A stretch of 64,000 nt of DNA from Atopomonas sediminilitoris (GCF_022601735.1 NZ_JAKUMM010000005.1:288957-352956); one strand, 5' to 3'; numbered from the stretch's first letter, positions 34,006 to 43,956 are shown. Translations and numbers: made by a program. The notes: a model not told the origin generated them from the sequence alone.

Positions 34006-34728
34006 TTAAAAGTCGCCCCACAGTTGCTGGGCTAAGCTCAGCGCGACAATCGGTGCGGTTTCGGTGCGCAGCACACGCGGGCCGAAGCAGGCTTGGCTGA
34101 AGCCTGCGGCGCACGCCGCGGCGACTTCGGCGTCGCTGAGGCCGCCTTCGGGGCCGATCAGCAAGGCTAAGCGCTGGGGCTTGGCAAGGCTGGCAATCGG
34201 TTGCGCGTGTTCGGGGTGCAGCACCAAGCGCAGGTCTTCATCGCGCGCGGCTTGCCAGTCGCTGAGGGCTTGCGGCGGCAGTATCTGCGGCACGCTGGAG
34301 CGTCCGCATTGCTCACAGGCGCTGATCGCGACTTGTTGCCAGTGTTGCAGGCGTTTGTCTTGGCGCTCGTCGGACAAGCGCACTTCGCAGCGCTCGCTAA
34401 ACAAGGGGGTGATGCGGTTGACGCCCAGCTCGGTGGCCTTCTGGATCGCCCAATCCATGCGTTCGCCGCGTGACAAGACTTGGCCCAAGTGAATATGCAG
34501 CGGCGAGTCGGCTTGACCGGCGAATTGTTCGCTGAGGTGGACGTGGACGGCTTTTTTGTTCACCTCGCTGAGCACGCCGCGAAACTCGTGCCCGCTGCCG
34601 TCAAACAGCTGCACCGCGTCACCGCTTTTAAGGCGCAAGACCTTGGCCATGTAGTGCGCCGCCGTTTCCGGCAGGGCTTGTTCGCCTAAGGTCAGTTGGG
34701 TGTCGATGTAAAAGCGGGATAAGCGCAT
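34006..34728 (-). CDS. rsmE: 16S rRNA (uracil-1498-N3)-methyltransferase
   Basis: The 240-residue SPOUT-fold enzyme has an N-terminal PUA-like domain (M-R-L-S-R-F-Y-I-D, then H-Y-M-A-K-V-L-R-L-K-S-G-D). The SAM-binding trefoil knot carries L-L-I-G-P-E-G-G-L-S-D-A-E-V and F-G-P-R-V-L-R-T-E-T-A-P-I-V-A-L. Length matches RsmE. It methylates U1498 of 16S rRNA in the 30S subunit. It follows bioA on the same strand with about 70 bases between, an order also found in Pseudomonas. Confidence 0.95.
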   Translation of the reverse strand: MRLSRFYIDTQLTLGEQALPETAAHYMAKVLRLKSGDAVQLFDGSGHEFRGVLSEVNKKAVHVHLSEQFAGQADSPLHIHLGQVLSRGERMDWAIQKATELGVNRITPLFSERCEVRLSDERQDKRLQHWQQVAISACEQCGRSSVPQILPPQALSDWQAARDEDLRLVLHPEHAQPIASLAKPQRLALLIGPEGGLSDAEVAAACAAGFSQACFGPRVLRTETAPIVALSLAQQLWGDF

Positions 34729-34797
34729 GACTCACTACCAGTTGCAACAGCGTTAGGCGGCCATGTTACCTAGGCCGCCCGCGCTGTGCTGCTGCTT

Positions 34798-36204
34798 TTA
34801 GCCGGGATGGGTGAAATCGGGGTACAGCGCGGCATTCACCGCCACGCTGACTTTTTTCGAGGTGGCTTGGTCGATGCCTTCGGTGGCCACTTCGGCCAAG
34901 AAGTCGATTTGCTCCTCGCTGATCACATACGGCGGCAGGAAGTACACCACGTTGCCCAGCGGGCGCAGCAAGGCGCCGCGACTGAGAGCGTGTTGGTAGA
35001 CAGCAAGGCCGCGCCGCTCTTGCCAGGGGTAGGCGGTTTTGCTGGCTTTGTCTTGCACCATCTCCATGGCGATGGCCATGCCGGTTTGCCGCACTTCGGC
35101 AATGTGCGGGTGATCTTTGAGATGCTCGGTGCTTTGGGCCATGCGCGCGGCGAGCTTTTTGTTGGCGTTGATCACATCGTCATCACGGAAGATGTCCAAG
35201 GTGGCCAGCGCCGCCGCGCAGGCCAGCGGGTTGCCGGTGTAACTGTGCGAGTGCAAGAAGGCGCGCAGGGTGTCGTATTCGTCGTAGAACGCCTGATACA
35301 CGTCGTCGGTGGTGAGGCACGCGGCTAGCGGCAGATAACCGCCGGTGAGGGCTTTGGATAAGCACATAAAGTCGGGCGTGATGCCAGCTTGCTCGCAGGC
35401 AAACAGGGTGCCGGTGCGACCAAAGCCGACGGCGATTTCGTCGGCAATCAGGTGCACGTTATAGCGGTCGCAGGCTTCGCGCAGCAGCGTGAGGTAGATC
35501 GGGTGGTACATGCGCATGCCGCACGCCCCTTGAATCAAGGGTTCGACGATCACTGCCGCCACTTCGTGATGGTGCTCGGCGAGGGTTTGCTCCATGTGGG
35601 CAAACATCAGCCGCGAGTGCGCCTCCCAGCTCACCCCGTCAGGGCGCAGATAACAGTCGGGGCTAGGCACCTTGAGGGTATCCAGCAGCAGCGGCTTGTA
35701 GGTGTCGGTGAACAACGAGACATCGCCGACGGACATCGCCGCCACGGTTTCGCCGTGGTAGCTGTTGGTCAGAGTGACGAAGCGTTTTTTCTCACTGTGA
35801 CCGTGGTTGCGCCAGTAGTGATAGCTCATCTTCAGCGCCACTTCGATGCACGATGAGCCATTGTCGGCGTAGAACACCCGTTCAAGTCCCGGCGGAGTGA
35901 CGGCGACCAAGCGCTCGGACAGCTCGATCACCGGCTGATGGCCAAAGCCCGCCAGAATTACGTGTTCAAGTTGATCGAGCTGATCTTTGATGCGCTGATT
36001 AATCCGCGGATTGGCGTGGCCAAAGGCGTTGACCCACCACGAACTCACGGCATCCAGATAACGTTTGCCGTCGAAGTCTTCCAGCCAGACGCCTTCACCG
36101 CGCTTGATCGGGATGACGGGCAGCTTTTCGTGGTCTTTCATTTGCGTGCACGGGTGCCAGAGTACGGCAAGGTCGCGCTGCATCCAGGCGTCGTTCAGGC
36201 TCAT
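34798..36204 (-). CDS. bioA: Adenosylmethionine-8-amino-7-oxononanoate aminotransferase
   Basis: The 468-residue protein starts at MSLNDAWMQRDLAVLWHPCTQMKDHE (ATG 36204 with CAGGAG upstream; the open frame extends much further without homology). Class-III PLP-aminotransferase features include W-W-V-N-A-F-G-H-A-N-P, the D-N-G-S-S-C-I-E-V-A-L-K-M phosphate-cup loop, D-E-I-A-V-G-F-G-R-T-G and the PLP-lysine C-L-S-K-A-L-T-G-G. It converts KAPA to DAPA in biotin synthesis, using SAM as amino donor. No other bio genes are in the window, as is usual for the split biotin pathway of pseudomonads. Confidence 0.94.
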   Translation of the reverse strand: MSLNDAWMQRDLAVLWHPCTQMKDHEKLPVIPIKRGEGVWLEDFDGKRYLDAVSSWWVNAFGHANPRINQRIKDQLDQLEHVILAGFGHQPVIELSERLVAVTPPGLERVFYADNGSSCIEVALKMSYHYWRNHGHSEKKRFVTLTNSYHGETVAAMSVGDVSLFTDTYKPLLLDTLKVPSPDCYLRPDGVSWEAHSRLMFAHMEQTLAEHHHEVAAVIVEPLIQGACGMRMYHPIYLTLLREACDRYNVHLIADEIAVGFGRTGTLFACEQAGITPDFMCLSKALTGGYLPLAACLTTDDVYQAFYDEYDTLRAFLHSHSYTGNPLACAAALATLDIFRDDDVINANKKLAARMAQSTEHLKDHPHIAEVRQTGMAIAMEMVQDKASKTAYPWQERRGLAVYQHALSRGALLRPLGNVVYFLPPYVISEEQIDFLAEVATEGIDQATSKKVSVAVNAALYPDFTHPG

Positions 36205-36359
36205 GGCCTCACTCCTGTGAACGTGGGTAGCGCTACAGCCTATGCAATCGGCGCAGCGCTTACCAGTCGTAAGCCATTGATCAGACTGTGAAACGGCGGG
36301 CTGCCTTGGGCCTTGGCGCTGCAGTATGCTGTGGGCACAGAAAACAAGGGGATTGATCC

Positions 36360-37715
36360 ATGCGCAACAAACGCTGGGGCTGGTTGTTGGCAGGCTTAAC
36401 CGCGCTGCCGTTGATGGCGGCCGATCAGCCGTCGGCGATTGTGGTGGGCGGCGGCTTGGCCGGACTGTCCAGTGCGTTTGAGCTGGAGCGTGCCGGCTGG
36501 CAGGTGACCGTGTTGGAAGCGCGCGACGCAGTCGGCGGGCGCATCGGCCCACAGTCGGGGGAGTGGATTGGCTCCAAGGCGGCCATGCCGGTGCTGCACA
36601 ACTACATCGAACTGTTTGATTTGAACACGCACGCTGCGCCGGGTGAGGTGCAGCGGCCGGCGTTTATGGTCAACGGCCAGTACCTGACCGAAAGCGAGCT
36701 GGCCAAGGCCTACCCGCGTGATGCCGCCGCCTTAGACAAGGTGCGCCAAGCGCTACAGCAGTTAAGTCAGCAAGTGGCGGACCCGAGTAACCCCGCCCCG
36801 GATCGTGAGTTGCTGCAACTGGATCAAACCACCGTGGCCCGTTGGCTGGATGGCCAAGGGTTGCCGCCGACGGCGCGCGCGTTGATCAATCAAATCATCC
36901 GTTCACGCTTTGATGAGCCGAGCCGCATTTCGTTGCTGTATTTGTTGCAGCAGTTCAGCGTGTATCAGCAGATTGGTGATAGCCAGCGCCGCGCGGAGCG
37001 CTTAAGCGGCGGGGCTAATGTGCTCGCGCAGGCGTTTGCCAAACGGGTGAAAGTTGTAAAAACCGGCCAGTGGGTGTCGCGTGTGGCACAGCAGGGTGAG
37101 CAGGTCAGCGTCACTGCGGGCAAGCAAACCTACAGCGCCGATTATGTGGTGCTCACCGTGCCGCTGCCGGCGTTGGGCAAAATCAGCTTGAGCCCTAGTC
37201 TGGACGCACTGCGCAGCACGGCGATCAAAGACATCAACTACGGCTGGCGTGACACCGTGTTGCTCAAGTTCAAAAAACCGGTATGGGGCAGCGCGCGCTT
37301 ATCCGGTGAGATTTATAGCGACCAAGGCTTGGGCGTGCTGTGGCTGGAACCCGCGCTTAAGGGCGGCGCTAACGTGCTGGTGACCTTAGCGGGCGACAAT
37401 GCCCGCCTGTTGCAGACCTTGGGTGATCGCCAAGTGGTCGACCAAGTGCTGTTCAAACTGGACAAGCGTTACCCTGGCGCACGCGCCGCCTTTACCGGCT
37501 ACGAAGTCGTGCGGCCTGGTAAAGATCCACTAGCGGGGGGCGCGTGGCTGGCCTACGGCCCTGGTGAAATGAGCCGCTACTGGGGCTTGTGGGAAAAGCC
37601 CATGGGGCGGATTTACTTTGCCGGTGAACACACCGATAAGTTATTCCCCGGCACTTTAGAAGGCGCACTACGCAGCGGCCAGCGCGTGGCCGCCCAGCTA
37701 AAAAGCACCCAATAA
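36360..37715 (+). CDS. Flavin-dependent amine oxidase
   Basis: The 451-residue protein has a short hydrophobic leader (WLLAGLTALPLMA), then the Rossmann ADP-binding motif V-V-G-G-G-L-A-G-L-S-S-A near residue 30 and E-A-R-D-A-V-G-G-R-I-G. The C-terminal FAD motif is R-I-Y-F-A-G-E-H-T-D-K-L-F-P-G-T-L-E-G-A. This is the pattern of bacterial monoamine/polyamine oxidases. The leader suggests export or a membrane anchor. It is divergent from bioA, an arrangement I recall from Pseudomonas. AAGGGGA precedes ATG 36360. The amine substrate is not evident. Confidence 0.85.
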   Translation: MRNKRWGWLLAGLTALPLMAADQPSAIVVGGGLAGLSSAFELERAGWQVTVLEARDAVGGRIGPQSGEWIGSKAAMPVLHNYIELFDLNTHAAPGEVQRPAFMVNGQYLTESELAKAYPRDAAALDKVRQALQQLSQQVADPSNPAPDRELLQLDQTTVARWLDGQGLPPTARALINQIIRSRFDEPSRISLLYLLQQFSVYQQIGDSQRRAERLSGGANVLAQAFAKRVKVVKTGQWVSRVAQQGEQVSVTAGKQTYSADYVVLTVPLPALGKISLSPSLDALRSTAIKDINYGWRDTVLLKFKKPVWGSARLSGEIYSDQGLGVLWLEPALKGGANVLVTLAGDNARLLQTLGDRQVVDQVLFKLDKRYPGARAAFTGYEVVRPGKDPLAGGAWLAYGPGEMSRYWGLWEKPMGRIYFAGEHTDKLFPGTLEGALRSGQRVAAQLKSTQ

Positions 37716-37733
37716 GCGGGTGGAAATAACACG

Positions 37734-37758
37734 AGCCGGCGTCCTGCGCCGGCTTTTT
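37734..37758 (+). terminator. Rho-independent terminator of the amine oxidase gene
   Basis: AGCCGGCG (37734-37741) pairs with CGCCGGCT (37747-37754) over a five-base loop and runs into five T residues. Confidence 0.85.
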
Positions 37759-37766
37759 GGTGCCGG

Positions 37767-38525
37767 TCAGCGGTAGCGTTTGACCAGAGCGTCGCGGGCG
37801 TGTGTGAAAGCGGGGCTGTTGAGGGTTTTCTCTAGGCGCTCGATCAGCTGCTCAGCCTGCGGGTGCAGGCGAGAGATGCCGATGTGAAAGGGAATCTGCG
37901 CGTCAGGAATGAAGGGCGCACGCTGAAAGGCAAGCGCCTGCGCATAGCCAAAACTCTGCGCCAAATACACCGCCTGTTCGGGCTGCATGATGGCGAAGTC
38001 ACCCACACGGCGCTTGAGTAGCAGGTGCAACACCGCATCGAGCTGATGGGCGTAAATCCGTTGCACGCTGCTGGGCACGTTTTGTTCTTCAAACCCCACG
38101 CCCTGCTGCGCGACGAACGTCAGGCCGTGCAGATCCGCGAAGCTATTAGCGCTTTCGATCTGCGCGCGGTGAGGGTTGTCGCGGTGGAACACCAAGTAGC
38201 CAAAGTCCAAGTGGTACGCTGGCGTGGGGGTAAACACGGCATAGACTTGGCGGGTTTTGGACGGGTAAGTCAGTAGAGCGTCGAGTCTGCCCAACTCCAC
38301 TTCGTGTTGCGCGCGCGCCCAAGGCAAGGCGCGGGCGTGCATTTGCAAGTCGCCGGTTTGATTAACCGCCAGCGTGGCTAGCTCGGGGATCAGGCCCACC
38401 ACCTCACCGTTGAGCATGTCGCTGATGGGTGGCTCGCCTTCGGCAAACGCAAAGGTCAGTACTTCGGCAAAACTGGTGCTGACGAGCAGCAAGCTCAAGG
38501 CTGCGGCGGTAAACAAGCGCGGCAT
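37767..38525 (-). CDS. Orphan periplasmic binding protein (family 3-like), tandem copy 1
   Basis: The 252-residue protein starts at ATG 38525 (AGGATG just upstream; a GTG two codons earlier is also open). Signal peptide is FTAAALSLLLVSTSFA. The mature protein begins E-V-L-T-F-A-F-A-E-G-E-P-P-I-S and shares with the next gene L-P-W-A-R-A-Q-H-E-V-E-L-G-R-L-D-A-L-L-T-Y-P-S, Y-A-V-F-T-P-T-P-A-Y-H, F-V-A-Q-Q-G-V-G-F and P-E-Q-A-V-Y-L. It is clearly a paralogue of 38561-39400. No transporter genes lie nearby, and the ligand is unknown. Confidence 0.78.
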   Translation of the reverse strand: MPRLFTAAALSLLLVSTSFAEVLTFAFAEGEPPISDMLNGEVVGLIPELATLAVNQTGDLQMHARALPWARAQHEVELGRLDALLTYPSKTRQVYAVFTPTPAYHLDFGYLVFHRDNPHRAQIESANSFADLHGLTFVAQQGVGFEEQNVPSSVQRIYAHQLDAVLHLLLKRRVGDFAIMQPEQAVYLAQSFGYAQALAFQRAPFIPDAQIPFHIGISRLHPQAEQLIERLEKTLNSPAFTHARDALVKRYR

Positions 38526-38560
38526 AGGCACATCCTAGTGAAGCGTTACCTCACTATAGA

Positions 38561-39400
38561 TCACGGGGTGCGGTAGCTCTTCACAATGCGGGCGTGCGCT
38601 TGTTTGAAGGCGGTTGTTTGCAGGGTGCTTTCTAACAGCGCAATCAATGCCTGCGCTTTGGGATTGGCTTTACTGATGCCCAAGTGCAGTGGGATTTTTG
38701 AGTTAGGGATGAAGTCCACCGCGTGATAGCGCAAGGCACCGTGATAGCCCAGCTGCTTGGTTGAATAGATAGCTTGTTCGGGCGGGAGCAGGGTGAAGTC
38801 GCCATTACGGCGCTTAAACAGCAGGTGATAAACACTCTCTACGTGCGGCGTGAACACACGCTGGATGCCCGCAGGAATATTGTCATCGACAAAGCCGGTG
38901 CCGCTGGGGGCCACCAATGTCAGGCCGTTGAGATCAGACAGCTGGGTGGCGCGCTCCATGCGCGCACGGTGGGGGTTGTCGTGACGGTAAATCAGGTATG
39001 ACGAGTTGATGTGGTACACCGCTGATGGGGTAAACACGGCGTAGTTTTGCCGCTCGCCGGAGGGATACGTCAAGAAACCATCGAGGCGACCCTGTTCCAC
39101 TTCGCGCTGGGCGCGTGGCCATGCCAAGGCGGTGGCCTTAAAACTCAGGCCTGGCGTGTGCTCAATCAGCCACTGCGCCAGCTCTGGAATGATGCCCAGT
39201 GCTTGGCCGTTTTTCGCGTAGGTCAGCGGGGGCGAGTCATCGGCAAAGGCGAGGTTGATCTCTTGTGCGTGGCTGATGCCGGCGCAAACCAGCATCAGGG
39301 CGACAACACTGATGCGACACAACGGGGATAGTTTCAGTAAGCGAGCTAACGGCAAAGTAGTCTCGATTTTGGCAGTGATGGCGGTGGCTTTTCTTGGCAA
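38561..39400 (-). CDS. Orphan periplasmic binding protein (family 3-like), tandem copy 2
   Basis: Up to 279 residues. The upstream boundary is uncertain: the frame opens with TTG 39400, while the signal peptide itself (ISVVALMLVCAGISHAQ) lies at residues 30-46, so a shorter start is possible. The mature protein E-I-N-L-A-F-A-D-D-S-P-P-L-T-Y matches copy 1 in L-A-W-P-R-A-Q-R-E-V-E-Q-G-R-L-D-G-F-L-T-Y-P-S, R-H-D-N-P-H-R-A and P-E-Q-A-I-Y. It is separated from copy 1 by 35 bases on the same strand, so the pair is a tandem duplication and possible operon. Confidence 0.75.
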   Translation of the reverse strand: MPRKATAITAKIETTLPLARLLKLSPLCRISVVALMLVCAGISHAQEINLAFADDSPPLTYAKNGQALGIIPELAQWLIEHTPGLSFKATALAWPRAQREVEQGRLDGFLTYPSGERQNYAVFTPSAVYHINSSYLIYRHDNPHRARMERATQLSDLNGLTLVAPSGTGFVDDNIPAGIQRVFTPHVESVYHLLFKRRNGDFTLLPPEQAIYSTKQLGYHGALRYHAVDFIPNSKIPLHLGISKANPKAQALIALLESTLQTTAFKQAHARIVKSYRTP

Positions 39401-39483
39401 AATTCCGCGCTGAATCCGCAGCGCTGAGTGGTTTGATCGTAGCAGGCGGCGTGGCTTTTTGCTGCCCGTGCGGGCGCTCTAAA

Positions 39484-40620
39484 TCAGGCGGTGGCAGCGG
39501 TGCTGGCGGCGATATCGCGTGCGATGGTGCGATTGCGCCCTTGCTCTTTAGCCGCATACAACGCGCTATCAGCGCCGCCAAGCAAGTTGGCTGGCAGCGG
39601 TTCGCCGCGCTCTTTGCACACATAACTGGCAAGGCCGACCGAGGCACTCAGGTGCTGAAAAGGGCTCTGTGCATGTGGCCATTGCAGGGCCGCGATCTGC
39701 TCGTGCAGTTGCGTGAGCTCCCTTGGTATTGGGCCGTTGTGCACTTTCACCACGATGAACTCTTCACCGCCGAAGCGCACGAGTAAATCCAGCGGCAGTT
39801 GCTTAAGGCAGCGTGCCACGGCAATCAGCGCCTGATCGCCTTGCAAATGCCCGTAGTGGTCGTTGTAGCGCTTGAAGTAGTCAATATCCAACATGCCAAC
39901 CGTCAGGGCTTGCTGGGGTTTTAAGTCGTCGATCAGCTGCGTTAGGCGGGCCTCAAAGGCATGGCGGTTTAAGGTGCCGGTGAGCTTGTCGGTTTCGGCT
40001 TTAATCCGTTCAGCTTGCTCGGCGATGTAGTGCTGGCGTTGCAAGACGTCGATTTGATATTGCACATAGGCCATTAGCACCCAGCACAACACCATGTAGA
40101 AGAAGGTCCAGCCGCTAATGGGGCTGCCCAGCTTTGCCATTAGCACTAAGCCCAGCACGAGGATGGCCCACAGCAACAGCTTTTGCCCCAAGTGCAGCAC
40201 GGTGATGGAGCCAAAGATCAGCATGGCGACGATGGGGCCGCCCTCGTTGAGGTAGCCCCACCGTTCGGCGGTGGCGACAAACACACCCACCAGTAATGCC
40301 ATGAGCAGGCCGCAACAGGCAAACCAAGCCCTTAACCAATGCGCGTCCGACAGCGTTCGCGTGCACAGCATGGTCAGTGTGATCAGCGCGATGCAAGCGC
40401 CGCGCAGTACGTCGGCGGCGTTGTGCCATGGCGCGCCTGCCACTTGATTGCTGACGATAAAGGCCATCAGCACGGCCAGCGCCAGCACGATATAACGCAG
40501 GCTTTGCGCGCGGTGCTCGGCAATCAGTTGGCGACGGAACTGCTGCTCATCCGTATGCGAGAGCAGAGAGTAGGCCGGTAGCCAGCAGTACAGTTTGTGC
40601 AGTAAAGAGGTGAGCTTCAT
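39484..40620 (-). CDS. Membrane-bound diguanylate cyclase (GGDEF)
   Basis: The 378-residue protein starts from ATG 40620; the ribosome site is weak and a longer frame exists. Five or six membrane helices fill about residues 42-200 (YIVLALAVLMAFIVS, LITLTMLCTRTLS, LLMALLVGVFVA, LLLWAILVLGLVLMA). A helical linker follows, then GGDEF (about 210-365) with D-K-L-T-G-T-L-N-R-H-A-F, L-D-I-D-Y-F-K-R-Y-N-D and active R-F-G-G-E-E-F-I-V-V. The expected RxxD inhibitory site is replaced by L-P-L-D, so feedback inhibition is probably absent. It should make c-di-GMP. Confidence 0.88.
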   Translation of the reverse strand: MKLTSLLHKLYCWLPAYSLLSHTDEQQFRRQLIAEHRAQSLRYIVLALAVLMAFIVSNQVAGAPWHNAADVLRGACIALITLTMLCTRTLSDAHWLRAWFACCGLLMALLVGVFVATAERWGYLNEGGPIVAMLIFGSITVLHLGQKLLLWAILVLGLVLMAKLGSPISGWTFFYMVLCWVLMAYVQYQIDVLQRQHYIAEQAERIKAETDKLTGTLNRHAFEARLTQLIDDLKPQQALTVGMLDIDYFKRYNDHYGHLQGDQALIAVARCLKQLPLDLLVRFGGEEFIVVKVHNGPIPRELTQLHEQIAALQWPHAQSPFQHLSASVGLASYVCKERGEPLPANLLGGADSALYAAKEQGRNRTIARDIAASTAATA

Positions 40621-40810
40621 GCTGATTAGCGTAGCAGCGCGGCGCGGCAATGTTAGGCAGTAAATGCGATGCAACTTTGCTGACCTGTTGACGTCAGACC
40701 AACGTTGCTGGGCGATCTAATATCGAATTAACTGATCTTTTTCGGCGTATTTTTGCGCTTTTAATCAGTTTTTCAGCGTCTAAACTGGCGGCATTAGTGA
40801 AGGAGCGTGT

Positions 40811-41365
40811 ATGTCGCTAAAGAATCAAGATGACCGCTACGGCTGGCTGAGTATCACCCTGCACTGGCTGGTGGCACTGGTAGTGATCGGTATGTTTGCG
40901 TGGGGTCTGTGGATGATGGACCTGGGTTACTACGACCCTTGGCGTAAAGACGCGCCCGAGCTGCATAAGAGTGTCGGCATCTGTCTGTTGGTGTTGATGC
41001 TGCTGCGTTTGAGCTGGCGCTTGTTGAGCCCACAACCTAAGCCATTAGCCGGGCACAGCGCGTTGGTGCGCGTGGCCGCCAAGGCTGGGCATGGGGCTTT
41101 GTACCTTGTGCTGTTCGCGTTGATGGCCAGCGGCTATCTGATCAGTACCGCCGATGGCCGTGCGATTGAGGTGTTCGGCGTGTTCAGTGTGCCGGCGCTG
41201 ATCAGCGGTTTACCCGAGCAAGAGGATATTGCCGGTTGGGTTCACGAGTTACTGGCGTGGGGCTTGATTGGCTTGGTGGTGCTGCATGCAGCGGCTGCCT
41301 TGAAACACCACTTTATTGATCGTGATGCCACCCTACGCCGCATGCTCGGCGGGCGTGGCGAATAA
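40811..41365 (+). CDS. Cytochrome b561-family protein
   Basis: The 184-residue protein has four membrane helices and paired His ligands in [25 protein letters not shown] and V-H-E-L-L-A-W / [12 protein letters not shown]. This fits two b-type hemes, as in E. coli CybB (YceJ). It moves electrons between quinol and a periplasmic partner. AAGGAG precedes ATG 40811. It is followed 19 bases later by a YceI-family gene, the same pair as yceJ-yceI. Confidence 0.92.
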   Translation: MSLKNQDDRYGWLSITLHWLVALVVIGMFAWGLWMMDLGYYDPWRKDAPELHKSVGICLLVLMLLRLSWRLLSPQPKPLAGHSALVRVAAKAGHGALYLVLFALMASGYLISTADGRAIEVFGVFSVPALISGLPEQEDIAGWVHELLAWGLIGLVVLHAAAALKHHFIDRDATLRRMLGGRGE

Positions 41366-41384
41366 CAACCCCGAGGAGAATACG

Positions 41385-41960
41385 ATGCTAAAGAAAACCC
41401 TAGCCGCACTGGCGCTGAGCGCCGCCGTGATAGCCCCACAAGCAATGGCTGCCGATTACGCCATCGACAAGAAAGGCCAGCACGCCTTTATCAATTTCAA
41501 AATTAGCCACTTGGGCTACAGCTGGCTGTACGGCACGTTCAAAGACTTCGACGGCAGCTTCAGCTACGACGAAGCCGCGCCTGAGGCGAGCAAGGTCAAT
41601 GTCACCATCAACACGGCGAGCATCGACTCCAACCACGCTGAGCGTGACAAGCACTTGCGCAGCGATGATTTCCTCAATGTGGATAAGCACCCGCAAGCCA
41701 GCTTTGCCTCGACCGGCGTGAAGATGACCGGCGACAAAACCGCCGACATCAGCGGCGACCTGACCTTGAATGGCGTGACCAAGCCGGTGCTGATCAAGGC
41801 TGAGTTGGTCGGTATGGGTCAAGACCCGTGGGGCGGTTTCCGCGCCGGTTTTGCCGGTAGCACCACGATCAAGCTCAAGGACTTCGATATCGCCATGGAC
41901 TTAGGCCCTGCTTCGCAAGAAGTCGAGCTGACCCTGTCGGTTGAGGGTGTACGCCAGTAA
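41385..41960 (+). CDS. yceI: YceI-family periplasmic lipid-binding protein
   Basis: The 191-residue protein starts at [22 protein letters not shown] (signal peptide; ATG 41385 after GAGGAG). The mature beta-barrel has [29 protein letters not shown]. It also has [20 protein letters not shown] and [12 protein letters not shown], all YceI hallmarks. The family binds polyisoprenoid lipids such as ubiquinone precursors. The adjacent cytochrome b561 suggests a shared quinone-related role. Length equals E. coli YceI. Confidence 0.94.
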   Translation: MLKKTLAALALSAAVIAPQAMAADYAIDKKGQHAFINFKISHLGYSWLYGTFKDFDGSFSYDEAAPEASKVNVTINTASIDSNHAERDKHLRSDDFLNVDKHPQASFASTGVKMTGDKTADISGDLTLNGVTKPVLIKAELVGMGQDPWGGFRAGFAGSTTIKLKDFDIAMDLGPASQEVELTLSVEGVRQ

Positions 41961-41979
41961 CGCGATTGTTCTGGCGATT

Positions 41980-42013
41980 AAAAAGGCGGCGAGGGTGACC
42001 TCGCCGCCTTTTT
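41980..42013. terminator. Bidirectional terminator between yceI and hslU
   Basis: AAAAAGGCGGCGAGG (41980-41994) pairs perfectly with CCTCGCCGCCTTTTT (41999-42013) over a four-base loop. T runs on both strands serve the convergent yceI and hslVU transcripts. Confidence 0.92.
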
Positions 42014-42055
42014 GTTGCCTGCGACATGCCTGCCGCAGGGGTTCAAGCTTGGGAA

Positions 42056-43396
42056 TTAGAGGATGTAGCGTGACAGGTCTTCGTCCTGCGCCAGCTCGCC
42101 CAAGTGGCCGTCAACATAAGCGGCATCGATGCATAACGCTTGGCCGTTTTGCTGGCCGGCCAGATCGGCGGCGCTGAAAGAGACTTCTTCCAGCAAGCGT
42201 TCCAGCAGGGTGTGCAAACGGCGCGCGCCGATGTTTTCGGTCTTCTCGTTGACCTGAAAAGCGATCTGCGCGAGGCGCTCGATACCGTCATCGGCAAACT
42301 CAACCGCCAGCCCTTCGGTGGCCAGCAGCGCTTGGTATTGCTCGGTGAGCGAAGCATGCGGTTCGCGCAGGATGCGTTTGAAGTCATCCGGGGTCAGCGC
42401 TTTGAGCTCGACGCGGATCGGCAGGCGGCCTTGCAGCTCTGGGATCAAATCGCTGGGCTTGCTCAGATGAAAAGCCCCCGAGGCGATAAACAAGATATGG
42501 TCGGTTTTGACCATGCCCAGCTTAGTGTTCACCGTGCTGCCTTCGATCAGGGGCAGCAGGTCACGCTGCACCCCCTCGCGGGACACATCGGCGCCACCGG
42601 TGTTGCCGCGCTTGGCGACTTTGTCGATCTCGTCGATAAACACGATGCCGTTTTGCTCGACCGCTTCTAGCGCGCGGGCTTTTAGCTCGTCCTCGTTGAC
42701 CAGACGCGCGGCTTCTTCGTCGCGAATCAGCTTGAGCGCTTCGCTGACTTTCAGCTTGCGGGTCTTTTTGCGCTCTTTGCCTAGGCCTGAGAACAAGTTT
42801 TGCAGCTGATTGGTCATCTCTTCCATGCCCGGTGGGGACATGATTTCGACGCCCATCGGGGCTTCGCTGACCTCGATGTCGATCTCTTTATCGTTCAGCT
42901 GGCCTTCGCGCAGCTTCTTGCGAAACAGCTGGCGCGTGCTGCTGTCTTCGCTTTTAACCGGCTCATCACCGAAGCCTGTGCGCGCCGGCGGCAGTAGCGC
43001 ATCGAGAATGCGCTCCTCGGCGGCGTCGGCGGCGCGATCGCGGTTCTTGTGCACGGCCTGCTCACGCAGCATTTTTAGCGCGGCGTCGGCAAGATCGCGG
43101 ATGATCGACTCAACATCGCGGCCAACATAGCCTACTTCGGTGAACTTGGTCGCTTCCACCTTCAAGAACGGCGCATTCGCCAGCTTGGCTAAGCGGCGGG
43201 CGATTTCGGTTTTACCCACGCCGGTGGGGCCGATCATCAGGATGTTCTTGGGTGTGACTTCTTGGCGTAAATCTGCCGCCAATTGCATCCGCCGCCAACG
43301 ATTACGCAGGGCGATGGCCACGGCGCGCTTGGCGTCGTTTTGGCCGATGATGTGGCGGTCCAGCTCGTGGACGATTTCGCGGGGGGTCATGGACAT
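42056..43396 (-). CDS. hslU: HslU, ATPase subunit of the HslUV protease
   Basis: The 446-residue protein is of normal length. It has the N-terminal [17 protein letters not shown], Walker A G-P-T-G-V-G-K-T near residue 56, the pore motif G-Y-V-G-R-D, an I-domain insert (about 110-230), Walker B V-F-I-D-E-I-D-K near 255 and the C-terminal R-Y-I-L tail that docks into HslV. It unfolds substrates for HslV in the cytoplasm. TGGAGCC precedes ATG 43396. It lies 23 bases after hslV in one operon. Confidence 0.97.
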   Translation of the reverse strand: MSMTPREIVHELDRHIIGQNDAKRAVAIALRNRWRRMQLAADLRQEVTPKNILMIGPTGVGKTEIARRLAKLANAPFLKVEATKFTEVGYVGRDVESIIRDLADAALKMLREQAVHKNRDRAADAAEERILDALLPPARTGFGDEPVKSEDSSTRQLFRKKLREGQLNDKEIDIEVSEAPMGVEIMSPPGMEEMTNQLQNLFSGLGKERKKTRKLKVSEALKLIRDEEAARLVNEDELKARALEAVEQNGIVFIDEIDKVAKRGNTGGADVSREGVQRDLLPLIEGSTVNTKLGMVKTDHILFIASGAFHLSKPSDLIPELQGRLPIRVELKALTPDDFKRILREPHASLTEQYQALLATEGLAVEFADDGIERLAQIAFQVNEKTENIGARRLHTLLERLLEEVSFSAADLAGQQNGQALCIDAAYVDGHLGELAQDEDLSRYIL

Positions 43397-43419
43397 GCTA
43401 AGGCTCCAGCCAACTCCGG

Positions 43420-43956
43420 TTAAACCGCGGAGTCCAGCTCTTCAATCGTCAAGTTCTGGTTGGTGAACACGCAAATGCTGCCGGCGATGTTCAGCGCGGT
43501 TTCGGCAATCTCGCGCGCGCTTAGGCTGGCATCGCCTTTTTGCAGCAGCGCCATGGCTGCCGCTTGGGCGTAGCCGCCGCCCGAGCCCATGGCGATCAAG
43601 CCGTGCTCGGGTTCTACCACATCGCCATTGCCGGTGATGATCAGGCTGGCGTCTTGGTTGGCCACCGCGAGCATGGCCTCCAGGCGGCTCAGGCTGCGGT
43701 CGGTGCGCCAGTCTTTGGCTAGCTCCACGGCAGCGCGCACCAGATGGCCTTGGTGTTTTTCCAGCTGTGCTTCAAAGCGCTCAAACAGGGTGAAGGCATC
43801 GGCGGTGGCGCCGGCAAAGCCAGCAATCACCTTGCCGTGGTACAGGCGGCGCACTTTTTTTGCGTTGCCTTTCATAACCGTGTTGCCGAGGGAAACTTGG
43901 CCGTCGCCACCCATGACGACGGTGCCGCCGCGGCGAACTGAAACGATAGTGGTCAA
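43420..43956 (-). CDS. hslV: HslV, threonine peptidase subunit of HslUV
   Basis: The 178-residue protein starts at TTG 43956 so that the mature N-terminal Thr follows directly: (M)-[15 protein letters not shown] lies eight bases upstream, and the longer upstream frame would bury the catalytic Thr. It contains [13 protein letters not shown] and K-V-R-R-L-Y, and ends I-E-E-L-D-S-A-V. It forms the proteolytic double hexamer with HslU. The rare TTG start may limit expression. Confidence 0.95.
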   Translation of the reverse strand: MTTIVSVRRGGTVVMGGDGQVSLGNTVMKGNAKKVRRLYHGKVIAGFAGATADAFTLFERFEAQLEKHQGHLVRAAVELAKDWRTDRSLSRLEAMLAVANQDASLIITGNGDVVEPEHGLIAMGSGGGYAQAAAMALLQKGDASLSAREIAETALNIAGSICVFTNQNLTIEELDSAV

